Below, in pieces: positions 48,698 to 58,818 of a stretch of 64,000 bases of DNA. The notes beneath the pieces were generated by a model. The model was given only the letters and a program-made list of their open reading frames with translations. It did not search any database and was not told the DNA's origin. Each line of letters begins with the position of its first letter. Position 1 is the stretch's first letter. Where the stretch lies: the NCBI RefSeq assembly GCF_001279775.1, contig NZ_LGDG01000232.1, forward strand, positions 1-64,000, in the 5' to 3' direction. The position numbers and the translations under genes are program-made. This DNA is from Streptomyces sp. MMG1533 (lineage in GTDB: Bacteria > Actinomycetota > Actinomycetes > Streptomycetales > Streptomycetaceae).

Positions 48698-49891
48698 TCA
48701 CCCCTTCACGCACACGACCTGCTTCAGCTTCGCCACGACCTCCACCAGGTCCCGCTGCTGATCGATGACCTGCTCGATCGGCTTGTAGGCACCCGGGATC
48801 TCGTCCACGACACCGGAGTCCTTGCGGCACTCCACGCCCCGCGTCTGCTCCTCCAGGTCCTTCGTCGAGAAGCGGCGCTTGGCCGCGTTGCGGCTCATGC
48901 GCCGACCGGCGCCGTGCGAAGCCGAGTTGAAGGACTTCTCGTTGCCGAGACCCTTCACGATGTAGGAACCCGTGCCCATCGAGCCCGGGATGATTCCGTA
49001 CTCTCCGGCCTTGGCGCTGATCGCCCCTTTGCGCGTGACAAGCAGATCCATGCCCTCGTAACGCTCGCGGCTCACATAGTTGTGGTGGCAGCTCACCTCG
49101 GGCTCGAAGGACACCCGGGCCTTCTTGAACTCCTTGAGCATGACGTCCTTGAAGAGCGCCATCATGAGCGACCGGTTGTACTTGGCGTACTCCTGAGCCC
49201 AGTAGAGATCGTTCTGGTACGCGGCCATCTGCGGAGTGTCCGCTACGAACACTGCAAGGTCACGGTCGACCAGGCCCTGGTTTTGCGGGAGCTTCTGAGC
49301 AACGCCGATGTGGTACTCGGCAAGCTCCTTGCCGATATTCCGGGAGCCGGAGTGAAGCATGAGCCACACCGAACCGGACGCATCTATGCAAACCTCACAG
49401 AAGTGATTCCCTCCGCCAAGCGTCCCCATCTGCAAGGCAGCCCGCTCCCGCCGGAACTTCACCGCCTCCGCAACTCCGTCGAACCGCCCCCAGAAGTCAT
49501 CCCACCCAGCGGTGGCCAACCCATGGAACCGCCCCGGCTCAAGGGCAGAGCCATGCATCCCCCGCCCCACCGGAATGGCCTGCTCGATCTTCGACCGAAG
49601 CCGCGACAGATCCCCGGGAAGGTCATTGGCGGTGAGCGAGGTCTTCACCGCAGACATCCCGCACCCGATGTCCACCCCCACCGCCGCAGGACACACGGCT
49701 CCCCGCATCGCGATGACCGACCCGACCGTCGCACCCTTCCCGTAATGCACGTCGGGCATCACGGCCAGCCCCTTGATCCACGGCAGGGTCGCGACGTTCC
49801 GCAGCTGCTGCAGCGCGCCTTCCTCGACCGTCGCCGGGTCGGTCCACATACGGATCGGAACCTTCGCGCCCGGCATTTCCACGTACGACAT
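48698..49891 (-). CDS. rtcB: RtcB-type RNA ligase
   Basis: 397 residues. RtcB motifs in order: VMPDVHYGKGATVGSVIAMR (43-62), the metal ligands in VGVDIGCGMSAVK (Asp75, Cys77), GGGNHFCEVCID and LHSGSRNIGKELAEYH, then CHHNYVSRERY and the guanylylated-His motif SASHGAGRRMSRNAAKR. It joins 2',3'-cyclic phosphate and 5'-OH RNA ends using GTP and Mn(II). In bacteria it acts in RNA repair. Its gene stands alone here, converging on the recombinase. The 207-bp region between its start and the lipoprotein gene has no other gene. Confidence 0.94.
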   Translation of the reverse strand: MSYVEMPGAKVPIRMWTDPATVEEGALQQLRNVATLPWIKGLAVMPDVHYGKGATVGSVIAMRGAVCPAAVGVDIGCGMSAVKTSLTANDLPGDLSRLRSKIEQAIPVGRGMHGSALEPGRFHGLATAGWDDFWGRFDGVAEAVKFRRERAALQMGTLGGGNHFCEVCIDASGSVWLMLHSGSRNIGKELAEYHIGVAQKLPQNQGLVDRDLAVFVADTPQMAAYQNDLYWAQEYAKYNRSLMMALFKDVMLKEFKKARVSFEPEVSCHHNYVSRERYEGMDLLVTRKGAISAKAGEYGIIPGSMGTGSYIVKGLGNEKSFNSASHGAGRRMSRNAAKRRFSTKDLEEQTRGVECRKDSGVVDEIPGAYKPIEQVIDQQRDLVEVVAKLKQVVCVKG

Positions 49892-50098
49892 ATCGTCCTC
49901 ATTCCCCCGGAATCACAACAGAAGTCTTGAATCGCAAAACCGGCGCCAAGGTCCATCTATGGGACAACGGACCGGCGTCCACGGCCATGCGTGCGATACA
50001 CATTGTCTGCAGGGCACGCCCCCGTGCGGCAAGCGATTAACCAGCGGGGACACTGAAGAACCCGGCACCGAGCCACCGTTTCCGAGAGGAGCCTGACC

Positions 50099-50959
50099 GT
50101 GCAGCGGAAGGCGTACGTATCCGGCGTCGCCGCACTCCTCGCGGCCCTTTTGGCCGGCTGCACCGGCAGCTCGGGAGACGGCGGTACGACGGACGACTCG
50201 AACCCGGGCGACGCCGGCACGGCATCCGCCGCGGCCCAGCCCGGCAAGTACCGCGTACTCCCGGAACCCTGCGGCGCGGTCAGCCAGGGCACCCTCGACT
50301 CGTTGCTGCCCGGCATCAAGCAGCTCACGGACGACGAACAGCGCGAGAACGCGTACGCGGGCGAGGCCACTCCGACCTACGACACCGACCGCAAGGTCGG
50401 CTGCCGCTGGAAGGTGGAGTCCACCGACGCCACCGACCACCTGCTCGTCGACCTCGAGCGAGTGGTGTCGTACGACACCTCGGTGAGCGACGACACCCAG
50501 GCCCAGCAGTTGTTCGCGACGAAGGAGGACGCGGCCGACCTCCCGGCGGTGGCGAGCACCAGCGCCACGTCCGACGTCGCCACCGGAGAGTCGGGGGACA
50601 CGAGCACCGCCACCCCGACCGGCGCCGCCTCCAAGTCCCCCTCCGCGCCCTCCTCCCCCTCGGCCTCGCCCTCCGGCTCCTCCTCCCCCTCCTCCACGAC
50701 GTCCGTGCCCCCGGCCGATCTCCAGCCCCGCCTCCTGGACGATCTGGGTGACGAGGCGTTCCTGGACGACGCGTTGAGCAGTTCCGGTTCGACGGCCCAG
50801 CAGCGCACGGTGACTGTGGCGTTCCGCACGTCGAACGTGATCGTGACGATCGAGTACGAGGAGCAGCCGGCGACGATCGGCGTGACCCCGGACAGCAAGG
50901 AAATGCAGGACAAGGCCCGGAAACTGGCGGCTCAGCTGGCGGAGACACTGGCCGGCTAG
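50099..50959 (+). CDS. DUF3558 lipoprotein (paralogue 1)
   Basis: 286 residues from GTG 50099 with GAGAGGAG upstream. The lipobox is LLAALLAGC (Cys at about 21). The mature part has the DUF3558 pattern EPCGAVSQGTLDSLLPGIK, then GCRWKVES and a Thr/Ser/Pro-rich linker (about 165-205), then VTVAFRTSNVIVTIEYEE. Members are surface lipoproteins of actinomycetes of unknown role. A second paralogue follows 119 bp downstream. Confidence 0.85.
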   Translation: MQRKAYVSGVAALLAALLAGCTGSSGDGGTTDDSNPGDAGTASAAAQPGKYRVLPEPCGAVSQGTLDSLLPGIKQLTDDEQRENAYAGEATPTYDTDRKVGCRWKVESTDATDHLLVDLERVVSYDTSVSDDTQAQQLFATKEDAADLPAVASTSATSDVATGESGDTSTATPTGAASKSPSAPSSPSASPSGSSSPSSTTSVPPADLQPRLLDDLGDEAFLDDALSSSGSTAQQRTVTVAFRTSNVIVTIEYEEQPATIGVTPDSKEMQDKARKLAAQLAETLAG

Positions 50960-51077
50960 GGCCCCTTCACACCCCTCTCACGCCCGCACACAAAGCGGTG
51001 GAAGCGAGGCCGCGCAACTCCCTCACCGCGTACCGTGGCCCCTCGGACCAGATCCGACGGCAGGAACCACAAGCGCC

Positions 51078-51983
51078 ATGAGTGAAGGAACCATGCAGCG
51101 ACCAGCACAGGTAGACCAGCGTGACGAGCGGGACCAGCGCGATCGGCCGGCGGCGAAGCGCCTCAGCCGCGTCCTTGTCTGCGCGGCCGCCGTCCCCGTG
51201 ATGCTGATCGCCGCCGGCTGCTCCTCGGACTCCGATTCCGGCTCCGACGAGACCGGCGGCAAGAGCGCGGACACCGCCGCGTCGGCCTCCGCGAGCGCCT
51301 CGCCGACGGTGCAGGCTGCGGCGTACAAGTCGCTCCCCAAGCCGTGCGCGGTGTTCTCGAAGAAGACCTTGGGCGAACTGGTGCCGAAGGCATCGAAGTC
51401 GGGCAAGGAGGGCACCTCGGACGATGTGTCAGCGCGTGGCAGCTGCTCCTGGAGCAGCCTCGACAACAACGGCGTGAAGGGCTCCCAGTTCCGCTGGCTG
51501 AACGTCTCCATGCTCCGCTTCGACTCGGACGCCTCGCGGGGCGCGGGCGACGAGCAGGCGCAGACGTACTACGAGAAGCAGGTCCAGGACGCCCAGACGG
51601 TGGACGGCGCGAAGAACGCGAAGTCGCAGCCGGTGTCCGGGACGGGCGATGCGGCGACGACGGTGACGTACGACCTGAAGAAGAAGGAGGGCTCCTTCCG
51701 GCAGCAGACGGTCGTCACGCGGGTCGAGAACGTCGTCATCACCCTCGACTACAACGGCGCGGGTCTCGCAGGTGAGAAGACCCCGAGCGCGGCGACTTTG
51801 ACGAAGCTCGCGGAGAAGGCCGCCAAGGAAGCGGTGGGGGCGGTGTCGTCGGCGAACGGCGAGGGATCCGGCACGGGCACGGGTTCGGGTACGAGTGCGA
51901 GCCCCTCCCCGTCCAAGTCGGCGTCCAAGTCGCCGTCCAAGTCCCCGTCGGCGTCCGCGTCCAAGTCGGCTGCGAAGAGCTGA
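51078..51983 (+). CDS. DUF3558 lipoprotein (paralogue 2)
   Basis: 301 residues from ATG 51078 (a later ATG at 51093 is possible). The charged head QRDERDQRDRPAAKR precedes a signal sequence and lipobox (VPVMLIAAGC). The domain includes LPKPCAVFSKKTLGELVPKA, GSCSWSSL and TQTYYEKQV-like segments (EQAQTYYEKQVQDAQ), then QQTVVTRVENVVITLDYNGA. The C-terminus is a Ser/Lys/Pro tail (SKSASKSPSKSPSASA), probably a wall-spanning stalk. Related to the upstream lipoprotein; joint expression likely. Confidence 0.85.
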   Translation: MSEGTMQRPAQVDQRDERDQRDRPAAKRLSRVLVCAAAVPVMLIAAGCSSDSDSGSDETGGKSADTAASASASASPTVQAAAYKSLPKPCAVFSKKTLGELVPKASKSGKEGTSDDVSARGSCSWSSLDNNGVKGSQFRWLNVSMLRFDSDASRGAGDEQAQTYYEKQVQDAQTVDGAKNAKSQPVSGTGDAATTVTYDLKKKEGSFRQQTVVTRVENVVITLDYNGAGLAGEKTPSAATLTKLAEKAAKEAVGAVSSANGEGSGTGTGSGTSASPSPSKSASKSPSKSPSASASKSAAKS

Positions 51984-52092
51984 CGAAGAGCTGACCAGGG
52001 TCTGGCGAGGGTCTGAGGAAGGGCCGGCGAAGGTCTCAACTAGAGCAGCCGAACCCTTCCGGCCACCCGTACGACGCACACATGTGCCACCC

Positions 52093-52106
52093 TGTTGCGC
52101 GCAACA
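52093..52106. promoter_or_regulatory. palindrome upstream of the DUF2637 gene
   Basis: TGTTGCGCGCAACA is a perfect 14-bp palindrome 25 bp before the GTG at 52131. It is a candidate repressor site for the membrane-protein gene. Confidence 0.45.
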
Positions 52107-52130
52107 ACATGCATCGGGAGGGGAGTACGG

Positions 52131-53423
52131 GTGGCCGCGCCACTGCAGCTGACACGGACGCACCGGATTCTGATCGGCGTGGTCGTCGCCGGTGCGGTCG
52201 TCATCGCCGGTATCGGCTTCGCCGGTTCGTACGCGGCGGTCCGTGAACTGGCCATCAAAAAGGGCTTCGGGAACTTCAGTTACGTCTTCCCGATAGGCAT
52301 CGACGCGGGCATCTGCGTCCTTCTCGCCCTGGACCTGCTCCTCACCTGGATCCGGATCCCGTTCCCCCTGCTCCGCCAGACGGCGTGGCTCCTGACGGCG
52401 GCGACGATCGCCTTCAACGGCGCGGCGGCCTGGCCGGACCCGCTGGGCGTGGGCATGCACGCGGTGATCCCGGTCCTGTTCGTGGTCGCCGTCGAGGCGG
52501 CCCGCCACGCGATCGGCCGCATGGCCGACATCACGGCCGACAAGCACATGGAGGGTGTCCGCCTCACCCGCTGGCTCCTCTCCCCCATCCCCACGTTCCT
52601 CCTCTGGCGCCGCATGAAGCTGTGGGAGCTCCGCTCCTACGAGCAGGTCATCAAGCTGGAGCAGGAACGGCTGGTGTACCAGGCCCGTCTGCGTTCCCGG
52701 TTCGGCCGGGCATGGAGGCGCAAGGCGCCGGTGGAGAGCCTGATGCCGCTGAGGCTGGCAAAGTACGGCGTCCCGCTGGCGCAGACGGCCCCGTCGGGCC
52801 TGGCAGCGGCGGGCATCGAACCCTCACTCATCCCGCCGGCACCGCATGCGGCCCTGGCACCGGCGGCGGACGCGGCCCGTACGGCCGACGCAACCGCGGG
52901 CCATCGTGCCGCCGGGTCCGCTACCGACCCACGGAGAGCGGCACCTCCCGGCGAGCAGCGCCTGGAGCCCGACGGCAACCCCGGCGCACCCGCGGAGGAC
53001 GAGAGCCCCTGGTTCAACGCCCCTCAGCAGGTCGACTACCACGGCGGCTACGACCCGGCCTACGACCCGCCGGAGCAGTACGAGCAGTGGTACGAGGAGC
53101 AGCAGCAGGCCGAGCAGTATCTGGAACCCCAGTACCAGGAGCCCTCTGGGGAGGAGACCGGCAGCTTTCCCATCCCGGTCAGCCCCGGCCGTACCCGCGA
53201 GCTGGGCGAGGGTGGCGGCACGCCGGTCACGGAGCCGGACGAGGAGTCGTACTACCAGGTCTTCAAGCAGTCGATAAACGGCAGCTACCCGACCCCGAGC
53301 CAGTTCAGCGACAACGTGGAGGCGACCTACGGCGTCCCCGTCCCGGACGCCGAGGCCAAGCGCATGGTCATGCGTTTCCAGAACCGCCACACGGCGGAAC
53401 TGGAAGAGGACCACATCGCGTAG
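52131..53423 (+). CDS. DUF2637 (SpdB-like) membrane protein
   Basis: 430 residues from GTG 52131 (strong GGGAGGGGAG upstream). The N-terminal third has four spans: ILIGVVVAGAVVIAGIGFAG, YVFPIGIDAGICVLLALDLL, WLLTAATIAFNGAAAWPDPL and VIPVLFVVAVEAARHAI. This is the DUF2637 topology found in Streptomyces plasmid spread proteins and in developmental clusters. The rest is cytoplasmic: an Ala/Pro-rich linker, an acidic Gln/Tyr/Glu-rich segment (EQYEQWYEEQQQAEQYL), and a conserved-looking end (PTPSQFSDNVEATYG). A 15-bp repeat follows the stop. Confidence 0.82.
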   Translation: MAAPLQLTRTHRILIGVVVAGAVVIAGIGFAGSYAAVRELAIKKGFGNFSYVFPIGIDAGICVLLALDLLLTWIRIPFPLLRQTAWLLTAATIAFNGAAAWPDPLGVGMHAVIPVLFVVAVEAARHAIGRMADITADKHMEGVRLTRWLLSPIPTFLLWRRMKLWELRSYEQVIKLEQERLVYQARLRSRFGRAWRRKAPVESLMPLRLAKYGVPLAQTAPSGLAAAGIEPSLIPPAPHAALAPAADAARTADATAGHRAAGSATDPRRAAPPGEQRLEPDGNPGAPAEDESPWFNAPQQVDYHGGYDPAYDPPEQYEQWYEEQQQAEQYLEPQYQEPSGEETGSFPIPVSPGRTRELGEGGGTPVTEPDEESYYQVFKQSINGSYPTPSQFSDNVEATYGVPVPDAEAKRMVMRFQNRHTAELEEDHIA

Positions 53424-53425
53424 TC

Positions 53426-53470
53426 GGACATCACACAGGCGGACATCACACAGGCCGACATCACGCAGGC
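53426..53470. repeat. three tandem 15-bp repeats
   Basis: GGACATCACACAGGC occurs at 53426-53440 and 53441-53455, and as CGACATCACGCAGGC at 53456-53470. It lies just after the DUF2637 stop and before the terminator. Its role is unknown. Confidence 0.7.
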
Positions 53471-53477
53471 GGAACGA

Positions 53478-53507
53478 ACAAGAGGCCCTCTGACGAGGGC
53501 CTCTTGT
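53478..53507. terminator. bidirectional terminator between DUF2637 gene and lysS
   Basis: ACAAGAGGCCCTC and GAGGGCCTCTTGT are perfect 13-bp arms around a 4-nt loop, lying between two convergent genes. Confidence 0.85.
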
Positions 53508-53514
53508 CGTGGTG

Positions 53515-55248
53515 CTACTCCCCGAGCAGGGCCCGCACCCGCTCCTGCCCGACCGCCAGCAGCAGCGTGGGCAGACGCGGACCGGTGTCGCGCCCGACCA
53601 GCAGGTGGTAGAGCAGCGCGAAGAACGTCCGCTGGGCGGTCTTGATCTCCGGCGGGAGTTCCTTGGGCGTGGCGTCGGCGGGGAAGCCCGCCTGGACCTT
53701 GGGGACGCCGTAGACGAGGTGGGTGAGGCCGTCCAGGGACCAGTGGTCGGCCAGCCCGTCGAGGAGGAGCCGCAGGGACTGCTGGGAGGCCTCGTCGAGG
53801 GACTTCAGCAGTTCGGCGGCGGGTTCGTCGCGCACGATGGTCCGCTGGTCGGCGGGCACGTGCGTGTTGATCCATGCCTCGGCCTTGTCGTACCGCGGCC
53901 GGGCCTCGTCGAGGGAGCCGAGCGGGTTCGACGGGTCGAGCTCGGACAGGATCCGCAGGGCCTGGTCCGCGTGCCCGGCGGTGATGTCGGCGACGGAGGC
54001 GAGAGTCCGGTACGGCAGCGGCCGGGCCGTCTTCGGCAGTTCGCCGCCGGCGGTCCGCACGGCGCGCGAGTGCGCGGCGACGTCGGCCGGAAGGGCGGCG
54101 CCGTCCGCGACCTTGGCGTCGAGCTTGTCCCACTCGTCGTAGAGCCGCTGGATCTCCTGGTCGAAGGCGATCTTGAAGGACTGGTTGGGCCGACGCCGGG
54201 CGTACAGCCACCGCAGGAGCTGCGGCTCCATGATCTTCAGGGCGTCGCCGGGAGTCGGCACGCCGCCCCGGGACGACGACATCTTCGCCATCCCGGAGAT
54301 ACCCACGAAGGCGTACATGGGCCCGATCGGCTGCTTGCCCCCGAAGATCCCGACGATCTGCCCGCCCACCTGGAACGAGGAACCGGGAGACGAGTGGTCG
54401 ACCCCGCTCGGCTCGAAGACGACGCCCTCGTACGCCCACCGCATCGGCCAGTCGACCTTCCAGACCAGCTTGCCGCGGTTGAACTCGTTCAGCCGGACGG
54501 TCTCGGAGAAGCCGCAGGCGGTGCAGGTGTACGTCAGCTCGGTGCTGTCGTCGTCGTAGGAGGTGACCGTCGTCAGGTCCTTCTCGCAGTTGCCGCAGTA
54601 CGGCTTGTACGGGAAGTACCCGGCGGACCCGGAGCTGCCGTCGTCCTCACTGGCCGCGCCCGACCCCTCGGCGGCCTCCAGCTCGGCCTCGTCGAGAGGC
54701 TTCTGCTGCTGCTTCTTGGCCGGGGCCTTCTTGGTGCGGTACTGGTCGAGGATCGCGTCGATGTCCCCGCGGTGCTTGATCGCGTGCAGGATCTGCTCGC
54801 GGTACACACCCGACGTGTACTGCGCGGTCTGGCTGATCCCGTCGAACTCGACGCCCAGCTCCGCGAGCGACTCGGTCATCGCGGCCTTGAAGTGCTCGGC
54901 CCAGTTCGGGTGCGAGGACCCCTTCGGCGCGGGCACGGAGGTCAGCGGCTTGCCGATGTGCTCGGCCCACGAGTCGTCGACCCCGGCGATACCGGCCGGC
55001 ACCTTGCGGTACCGGTCGTAGTCGTCCCAGGAGATCAGATGGCGCACCTGGTGGCCCCGCCGCCGGATCTCGTCGGCGACGAGGTGCGGGGTCATGACCT
55101 CGCGGAGGTTTCCCAGGTGAATGGGTCCGGAGGGGGAGAGCCCGGACGCGACGACGACCGGTTTGCCCGGGGCCCGACGCTCCGACTCCTCGATGACCTC
55201 ATCCGCGAAACGGGAGACCCAGTCGGTGGTCTCGGTGCTCTGAGCCAC
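53515..55248 (-). CDS. lysS: class I lysyl-tRNA synthetase
   Basis: 577 residues from GTG 55248 (another GTG at 55257 sits too close to the ribosome site). The class I signatures are [17 protein letters not shown] (HIGH-like) and [19 protein letters not shown] (KMSKS-like). A zinc-finger region carries paired CxxC motifs ([18 protein letters not shown]). This is the archaeal-type class I enzyme, which Streptomyces carry beside or instead of the class II form. It charges tRNA-Lys. It is divergent from argS, 176 bp apart, the same arrangement known in S. coelicolor. Confidence 0.93.
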   Translation of the reverse strand: MAQSTETTDWVSRFADEVIEESERRAPGKPVVVASGLSPSGPIHLGNLREVMTPHLVADEIRRRGHQVRHLISWDDYDRYRKVPAGIAGVDDSWAEHIGKPLTSVPAPKGSSHPNWAEHFKAAMTESLAELGVEFDGISQTAQYTSGVYREQILHAIKHRGDIDAILDQYRTKKAPAKKQQQKPLDEAELEAAEGSGAASEDDGSSGSAGYFPYKPYCGNCEKDLTTVTSYDDDSTELTYTCTACGFSETVRLNEFNRGKLVWKVDWPMRWAYEGVVFEPSGVDHSSPGSSFQVGGQIVGIFGGKQPIGPMYAFVGISGMAKMSSSRGGVPTPGDALKIMEPQLLRWLYARRRPNQSFKIAFDQEIQRLYDEWDKLDAKVADGAALPADVAAHSRAVRTAGGELPKTARPLPYRTLASVADITAGHADQALRILSELDPSNPLGSLDEARPRYDKAEAWINTHVPADQRTIVRDEPAAELLKSLDEASQQSLRLLLDGLADHWSLDGLTHLVYGVPKVQAGFPADATPKELPPEIKTAQRTFFALLYHLLVGRDTGPRLPTLLLAVGQERVRALLGE

Positions 55249-55424
55249 GATCGGCACGTCCTCTTTTTGAAGGTTTCTCTGAAGTTTCCACACGAGCAGC
55301 CGGCACGGTCGCACGGCTGACGATCCATTCTCCCAGACCACCTCGCGCCCGGGAAAACCGCTTTACGCCCCATGGGATACTGGGCGGGCCCACCTGTTCC
55401 CACGAGGAGAACGGCACCATTCCT

Positions 55425-57185
55425 ATGGCCCCGGTCACGTCCCTCACCGCTTCCGTCAACCAGCGCCTCGCGTCCGCCCTCTCGGCTGCTCTGCCGGAGG
55501 CCGGTTCCGCAGACCCGCTGCTGCGACGTAGCGACCGGGCCGACTTCCAGGCCAACGGGATCCTGGCCCTCGCGAAGAAGGCGAAGGCGAACCCGCGGGA
55601 GCTGGCGACGCAGGTCGTCTCCCAGGTGGTCACCGGTGACGTGATCAAGGACATCGAGGTCTCCGGCCCCGGCTTCCTGAACATCACGCTCACGGACAGC
55701 GCGATCACCGAGAACCTGGCCGCGCGGTACGCCGACGCCGACCGTCTCGGGGTCCCCTTCGCCGAGAACGCGGGCACGACGGTCATCGACTACGCCCAGC
55801 CGAACGTGGCGAAGGAGATGCACGTAGGCCACCTGCGTTCCGCGGTGATCGGCGACGCGGCGGTCCACCTCCTGGAGTTCACCGGCGAGACGGTGGTCCG
55901 CAGGCATCACATCGGCGACTGGGGCACCCAGTTCGGCATGCTCATCCAGTACCTGGACGAGCACCCGCACGAGCTGGACCACAAGGACACCCGGGTGAGC
56001 GGCGAGGAGGCGATGTCGAACCTCGACCGCCTCTACAAGGCGGCGCGGGGGCACTTCGACTCCGACGAGGAGTTCAAGGTCAGGGCCCGCCGCAGGGTGG
56101 TCGACCTCCAGGCCGGCGACCCGCACACCCTCGCCACGTGGCAGAAGTTCGTGGACGAGTCGAAGATCTACTTCTTCTCCGTCTTCGAGAAGCTGGACAT
56201 GGAGGTCCGGGACCCGGACATCGTCGGCGAGTCCGGCTACAACGACATGCTCGCGGAGACCTGCCGCCTCCTGGAGGAGTCCGGCGTGGCGGTCCGCTCC
56301 GAGGGCGCCCTCTGCGTCTTCTTCGACGACGTCAAGGGCCCCGACGGCAACCCGGTCCCCCTGATCGTCCAGAAGTCGGACGGCGGCTACGGCTACGCGG
56401 CGACCGACCTCTCGGCGATCCGCGACCGCGTCTTCAACCTGAAGGCGAACACCCTCCTCTACGTGGTCGACGCCCGCCAGTCCCTCCACTTCAAGATGGT
56501 CTTCGAGACCGCGCGGAGGGCCGGCTGGCTGAACGACGACGTCAATGCGGTCCAGCTCGCCTTCGGCACGGTCCTCGGCAAGGACGGCAAGCCGTTCAAG
56601 ACGCGTGAGGGCGAGACGGTACGGCTGGTGGACCTGCTGGACGAGGCGATCGAGCGCGCCTCGGCGGTCGTACGGGAGAAGGCGCAGGACCTCTCCGAGG
56701 AGGAGATCGCCGAGCGCGGCACCCAGGTGGGCATCGGCGCGGTGAAGTACGCGGACCTGTCGACGTCGGCGAACCGGGACTACAAGTTCGACCTGGACCA
56801 GATGGTCTCGCTGAACGGCGACACGTCCGTCTACCTCCAGTACGCGTACGCCCGTATCCGGTCGATCCTCCGCAAGGCCGGAGAGGTACGCCCCGCCGCG
56901 CACCCGGAGCTGTCGCTGCACGAGGCGGAGCGCGCCCTGGGCCTGCACGCGGACGCGTTCGCGGAGGTCGTGGCGGAGGCGGCGGGCGAGTACGCCCCGC
57001 ACAAGCTGGCGGCCTACCTGTACCAGCTGGCCTCGCTGTACACGACCTTCTACGACAAGTGCCCGGTCCTGAAGGCCGAGTCGCCGCAGCAGGTGGAGAA
57101 CCGCCTCTTCCTCTGCGACATCACGGCCCGGACGCTGCACCAGGGCATGGCCCTGCTGGGGATCCGGACGCCCGAGCGGCTCTGA
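55425..57185 (+). CDS. argS: arginyl-tRNA synthetase
   Basis: 586 residues. The HIGH signature is [19 protein letters not shown] (about 127-145). The catalytic core follows with [20 protein letters not shown] and [20 protein letters not shown]. The KMSKS region is degenerate ([17 protein letters not shown]), as in many ArgRS. The C-terminal DALR anticodon-binding domain ends [19 protein letters not shown]. It charges tRNA-Arg. Start ATG 55425 follows ACGAGGAGAACGG. It is divergent from lysS. Confidence 0.95.
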   Translation: MAPVTSLTASVNQRLASALSAALPEAGSADPLLRRSDRADFQANGILALAKKAKANPRELATQVVSQVVTGDVIKDIEVSGPGFLNITLTDSAITENLAARYADADRLGVPFAENAGTTVIDYAQPNVAKEMHVGHLRSAVIGDAAVHLLEFTGETVVRRHHIGDWGTQFGMLIQYLDEHPHELDHKDTRVSGEEAMSNLDRLYKAARGHFDSDEEFKVRARRRVVDLQAGDPHTLATWQKFVDESKIYFFSVFEKLDMEVRDPDIVGESGYNDMLAETCRLLEESGVAVRSEGALCVFFDDVKGPDGNPVPLIVQKSDGGYGYAATDLSAIRDRVFNLKANTLLYVVDARQSLHFKMVFETARRAGWLNDDVNAVQLAFGTVLGKDGKPFKTREGETVRLVDLLDEAIERASAVVREKAQDLSEEEIAERGTQVGIGAVKYADLSTSANRDYKFDLDQMVSLNGDTSVYLQYAYARIRSILRKAGEVRPAAHPELSLHEAERALGLHADAFAEVVAEAAGEYAPHKLAAYLYQLASLYTTFYDKCPVLKAESPQQVENRLFLCDITARTLHQGMALLGIRTPERL

Positions 57186-57203
57186 GGCACTCCGAGACAG
57201 GCG

Positions 57204-57243
57204 CACGGCCCGTTCTCCCCTTCTGTGGGGAGGACGGGCCGTG
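57204..57243. terminator. terminator after argS
   Basis: CACGGCCCGTTCTCCCC pairs with TGGGGAGGACGGGCCGTG across a short TTCTG loop, with one mismatch or bulge. It lies 19 bp after the argS stop and before the convergent peptidoglycan-binding protein gene. Confidence 0.8.
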
Positions 57244-57268
57244 GTGTGTGTACGGTCGTCAGGCCGGC

Positions 57269-57706
57269 TCAGCAGCCGCTGGCGTTGAAGTCCCAGAACG
57301 CCGCCTTGGTGGCCGGTCCGGCGATCCCGTCGGGGTTGACGCCGAGGAAGCGCTGCAGCGCCTTGATCGTGTTGGGTCCGACGGCTCCGTCGACGCTACC
57401 CGCGTTGTAGCCCGAGTCGTTGAGCATCCGCTGCGCTGCCTTCCAGCTGTTGGTGCCCAGCTGCCCGTCGATCGTGCCGGGGTTGTAACCCACGTCGCGC
57501 AGCCAGCACTGCCAGTTCTTGGCCCGGGTGGTGTTCAGGCCGAGGTTGTTCACCGCGAGGATGGAGACGTCCTGGGCGCTCACCGCCGCCTTGGCGGCCG
57601 GCTGGGACGCCGCGAAGCCGGTACCCGCGGCCGCCACTGTTCCGGCCGCGAGTCCGACGACGGCGGTGAGGCTGATGGCGGTCCTCGTCAACACGTTCGA
57701 TCGCAT
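57269..57706 (-). CDS. secreted peptidoglycan-binding protein
   Basis: 145 residues from ATG 57706 (AGGGGGAAG upstream). A Tat- or Sec-type signal (TAISLTAVVGLAAGTVAAAG) is followed by two PG_binding_1 repeats: LRDVGYNPGTIDGQLGTNSW KAAQ and LNDSGYNAGSVDGAVGPNTI KALQ (segments shown in part), and an end PDGIAGPATKAAFWDF with a final Cys. It is divergent from two HTH-membrane proteins, the first of which ends in the same domain, so the three may act together in wall sensing. No catalytic domain is present. Confidence 0.85.
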   Translation of the reverse strand: MRSNVLTRTAISLTAVVGLAAGTVAAAGTGFAASQPAAKAAVSAQDVSILAVNNLGLNTTRAKNWQCWLRDVGYNPGTIDGQLGTNSWKAAQRMLNDSGYNAGSVDGAVGPNTIKALQRFLGVNPDGIAGPATKAAFWDFNASGC

Positions 57707-58014
57707 GCTTCCCCCTTGGGGTGGTGGGGCGGCACCTGACGTGCCGCCGACTGACAACCCGAGAGTGCGGGGCGGGCGGCAAGCGCTGCCACAGTTGCCC
57801 CAGAAGTGACGTCGTCGCGGGATGCCCCACCCTGTGACCTGCGGGGACACCGTCCGCCGGGACGGTGCGGCGGGACGGCTGCGGGGGGCGGTGGCCGATT
57901 CCGTATCGGTGCAGGAACCACGTTCCGATGCAGTCCCGTGGATGCTGATGCAGAATGCGACCGCACAGGGGCAGCTGACCACTGCCACTGATCATGAGCG
58001 CGAGTGGGGGGAAC

Positions 58015-58818
58015 ATGTCGCGTTGGAAAGCGCTGCCCGCAGAACTTGATCCGCGCGTCCGGCAGTTGGTGGTGCGCTTACGCCGGCTGAAGGATCACAG
58101 TGGGCTGAGTCTGCGGCAACTGGCGGCGAAGACGGGGTACAGCCCGAAGTCGTGGGAACGGTATCTGGGCGGCAGGTCGCTGCCGCCCTCGGAGGCCGTG
58201 GAGGCGATGGCCCGGATCGGTGGTGACGATCCGACCCGGCTGCTCGCGTTGCACGAAGTCGCCGCCGAGGCGTGGGGGGACGGACGCGCGGGCGCGTCCG
58301 CGCCGGAGGCGGCCACCGTCGAGCCGGAGATCCTGTCGGCGGGAGCCGAGAGCGCACGGCTTCCCGGGCGTTCGCTGCGCATCGCGCTCGTGGCGGGGGC
58401 GGTGGCTCTGGTGCTGGCCATCTCCTCGGCGGTCCTTCTGGTCGTACGGCTCGACGGCGGTGGAGGCGAAGCAGCGGCGGCCCCCCTCGTCTCGTCAGCC
58501 GCGCCGGCACCGGAGTCGCCGGCACCGGAGTCGTCGGCGCCGACGGCGTCCACGTACACCTGCCGCGTGAAGCGGAGTGACGGCCGCTGGTACGCGGGCA
58601 ACAGCCGCACCCAGGACGCCGTCCTGGGGGACGGCCACGCCGGGCCGGAGGTGGCCGAGGCGCAGTGCCTGCTGCAAAGGGCGGGCTATTCGCCGGGGGG
58701 CATCGACGGGATCTTCGGTCCGCTGACGCAGCGCGCGGTCGAGCGCGTCCAGCGGCGGGCGGGTCTGGTCGTGGACGGGATCATCGGGCCGCACACCTGG
58801 AAAGTCCTGCGGGGATGA
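58015..58818 (+). CDS. XRE helix-turn-helix protein with transmembrane and peptidoglycan-binding domains
   Basis: 267 residues from ATG 58015 (GGGGGAAC upstream). An N-terminal XRE HTH (VVRLRRLKDHSGLSLRQLAA; KTGYSPKSWERYLGGRSLPP) is followed by an Ala-rich linker, one transmembrane helix (RIALVAGAVALVLAISSAVL), a Pro/Ala-rich extracellular linker, and a PG_binding_1 domain (CLLQRAGYSPGGIDGIFGPL; VVDGIIGPHTWKVLRG). It looks like a one-protein wall-to-DNA signalling receptor. Its stop overlaps the next gene by 4 bp. Confidence 0.87.
   Translation: MSRWKALPAELDPRVRQLVVRLRRLKDHSGLSLRQLAAKTGYSPKSWERYLGGRSLPPSEAVEAMARIGGDDPTRLLALHEVAAEAWGDGRAGASAPEAATVEPEILSAGAESARLPGRSLRIALVAGAVALVLAISSAVLLVVRLDGGGGEAAAAPLVSSAAPAPESPAPESSAPTASTYTCRVKRSDGRWYAGNSRTQDAVLGDGHAGPEVAEAQCLLQRAGYSPGGIDGIFGPLTQRAVERVQRRAGLVVDGIIGPHTWKVLRG

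Noticed and set aside
46845..48700. tRNA-associated attachment site for the serine recombinase
   Set aside because: No tRNA-like cloverleaf and no matching direct repeat was found on either side.
50325..50948. 207-residue minus-strand frame in the DUF3558 gene
   Set aside because: Proline/arginine-rich antisense shadow of a gene with clear lipobox and domain.
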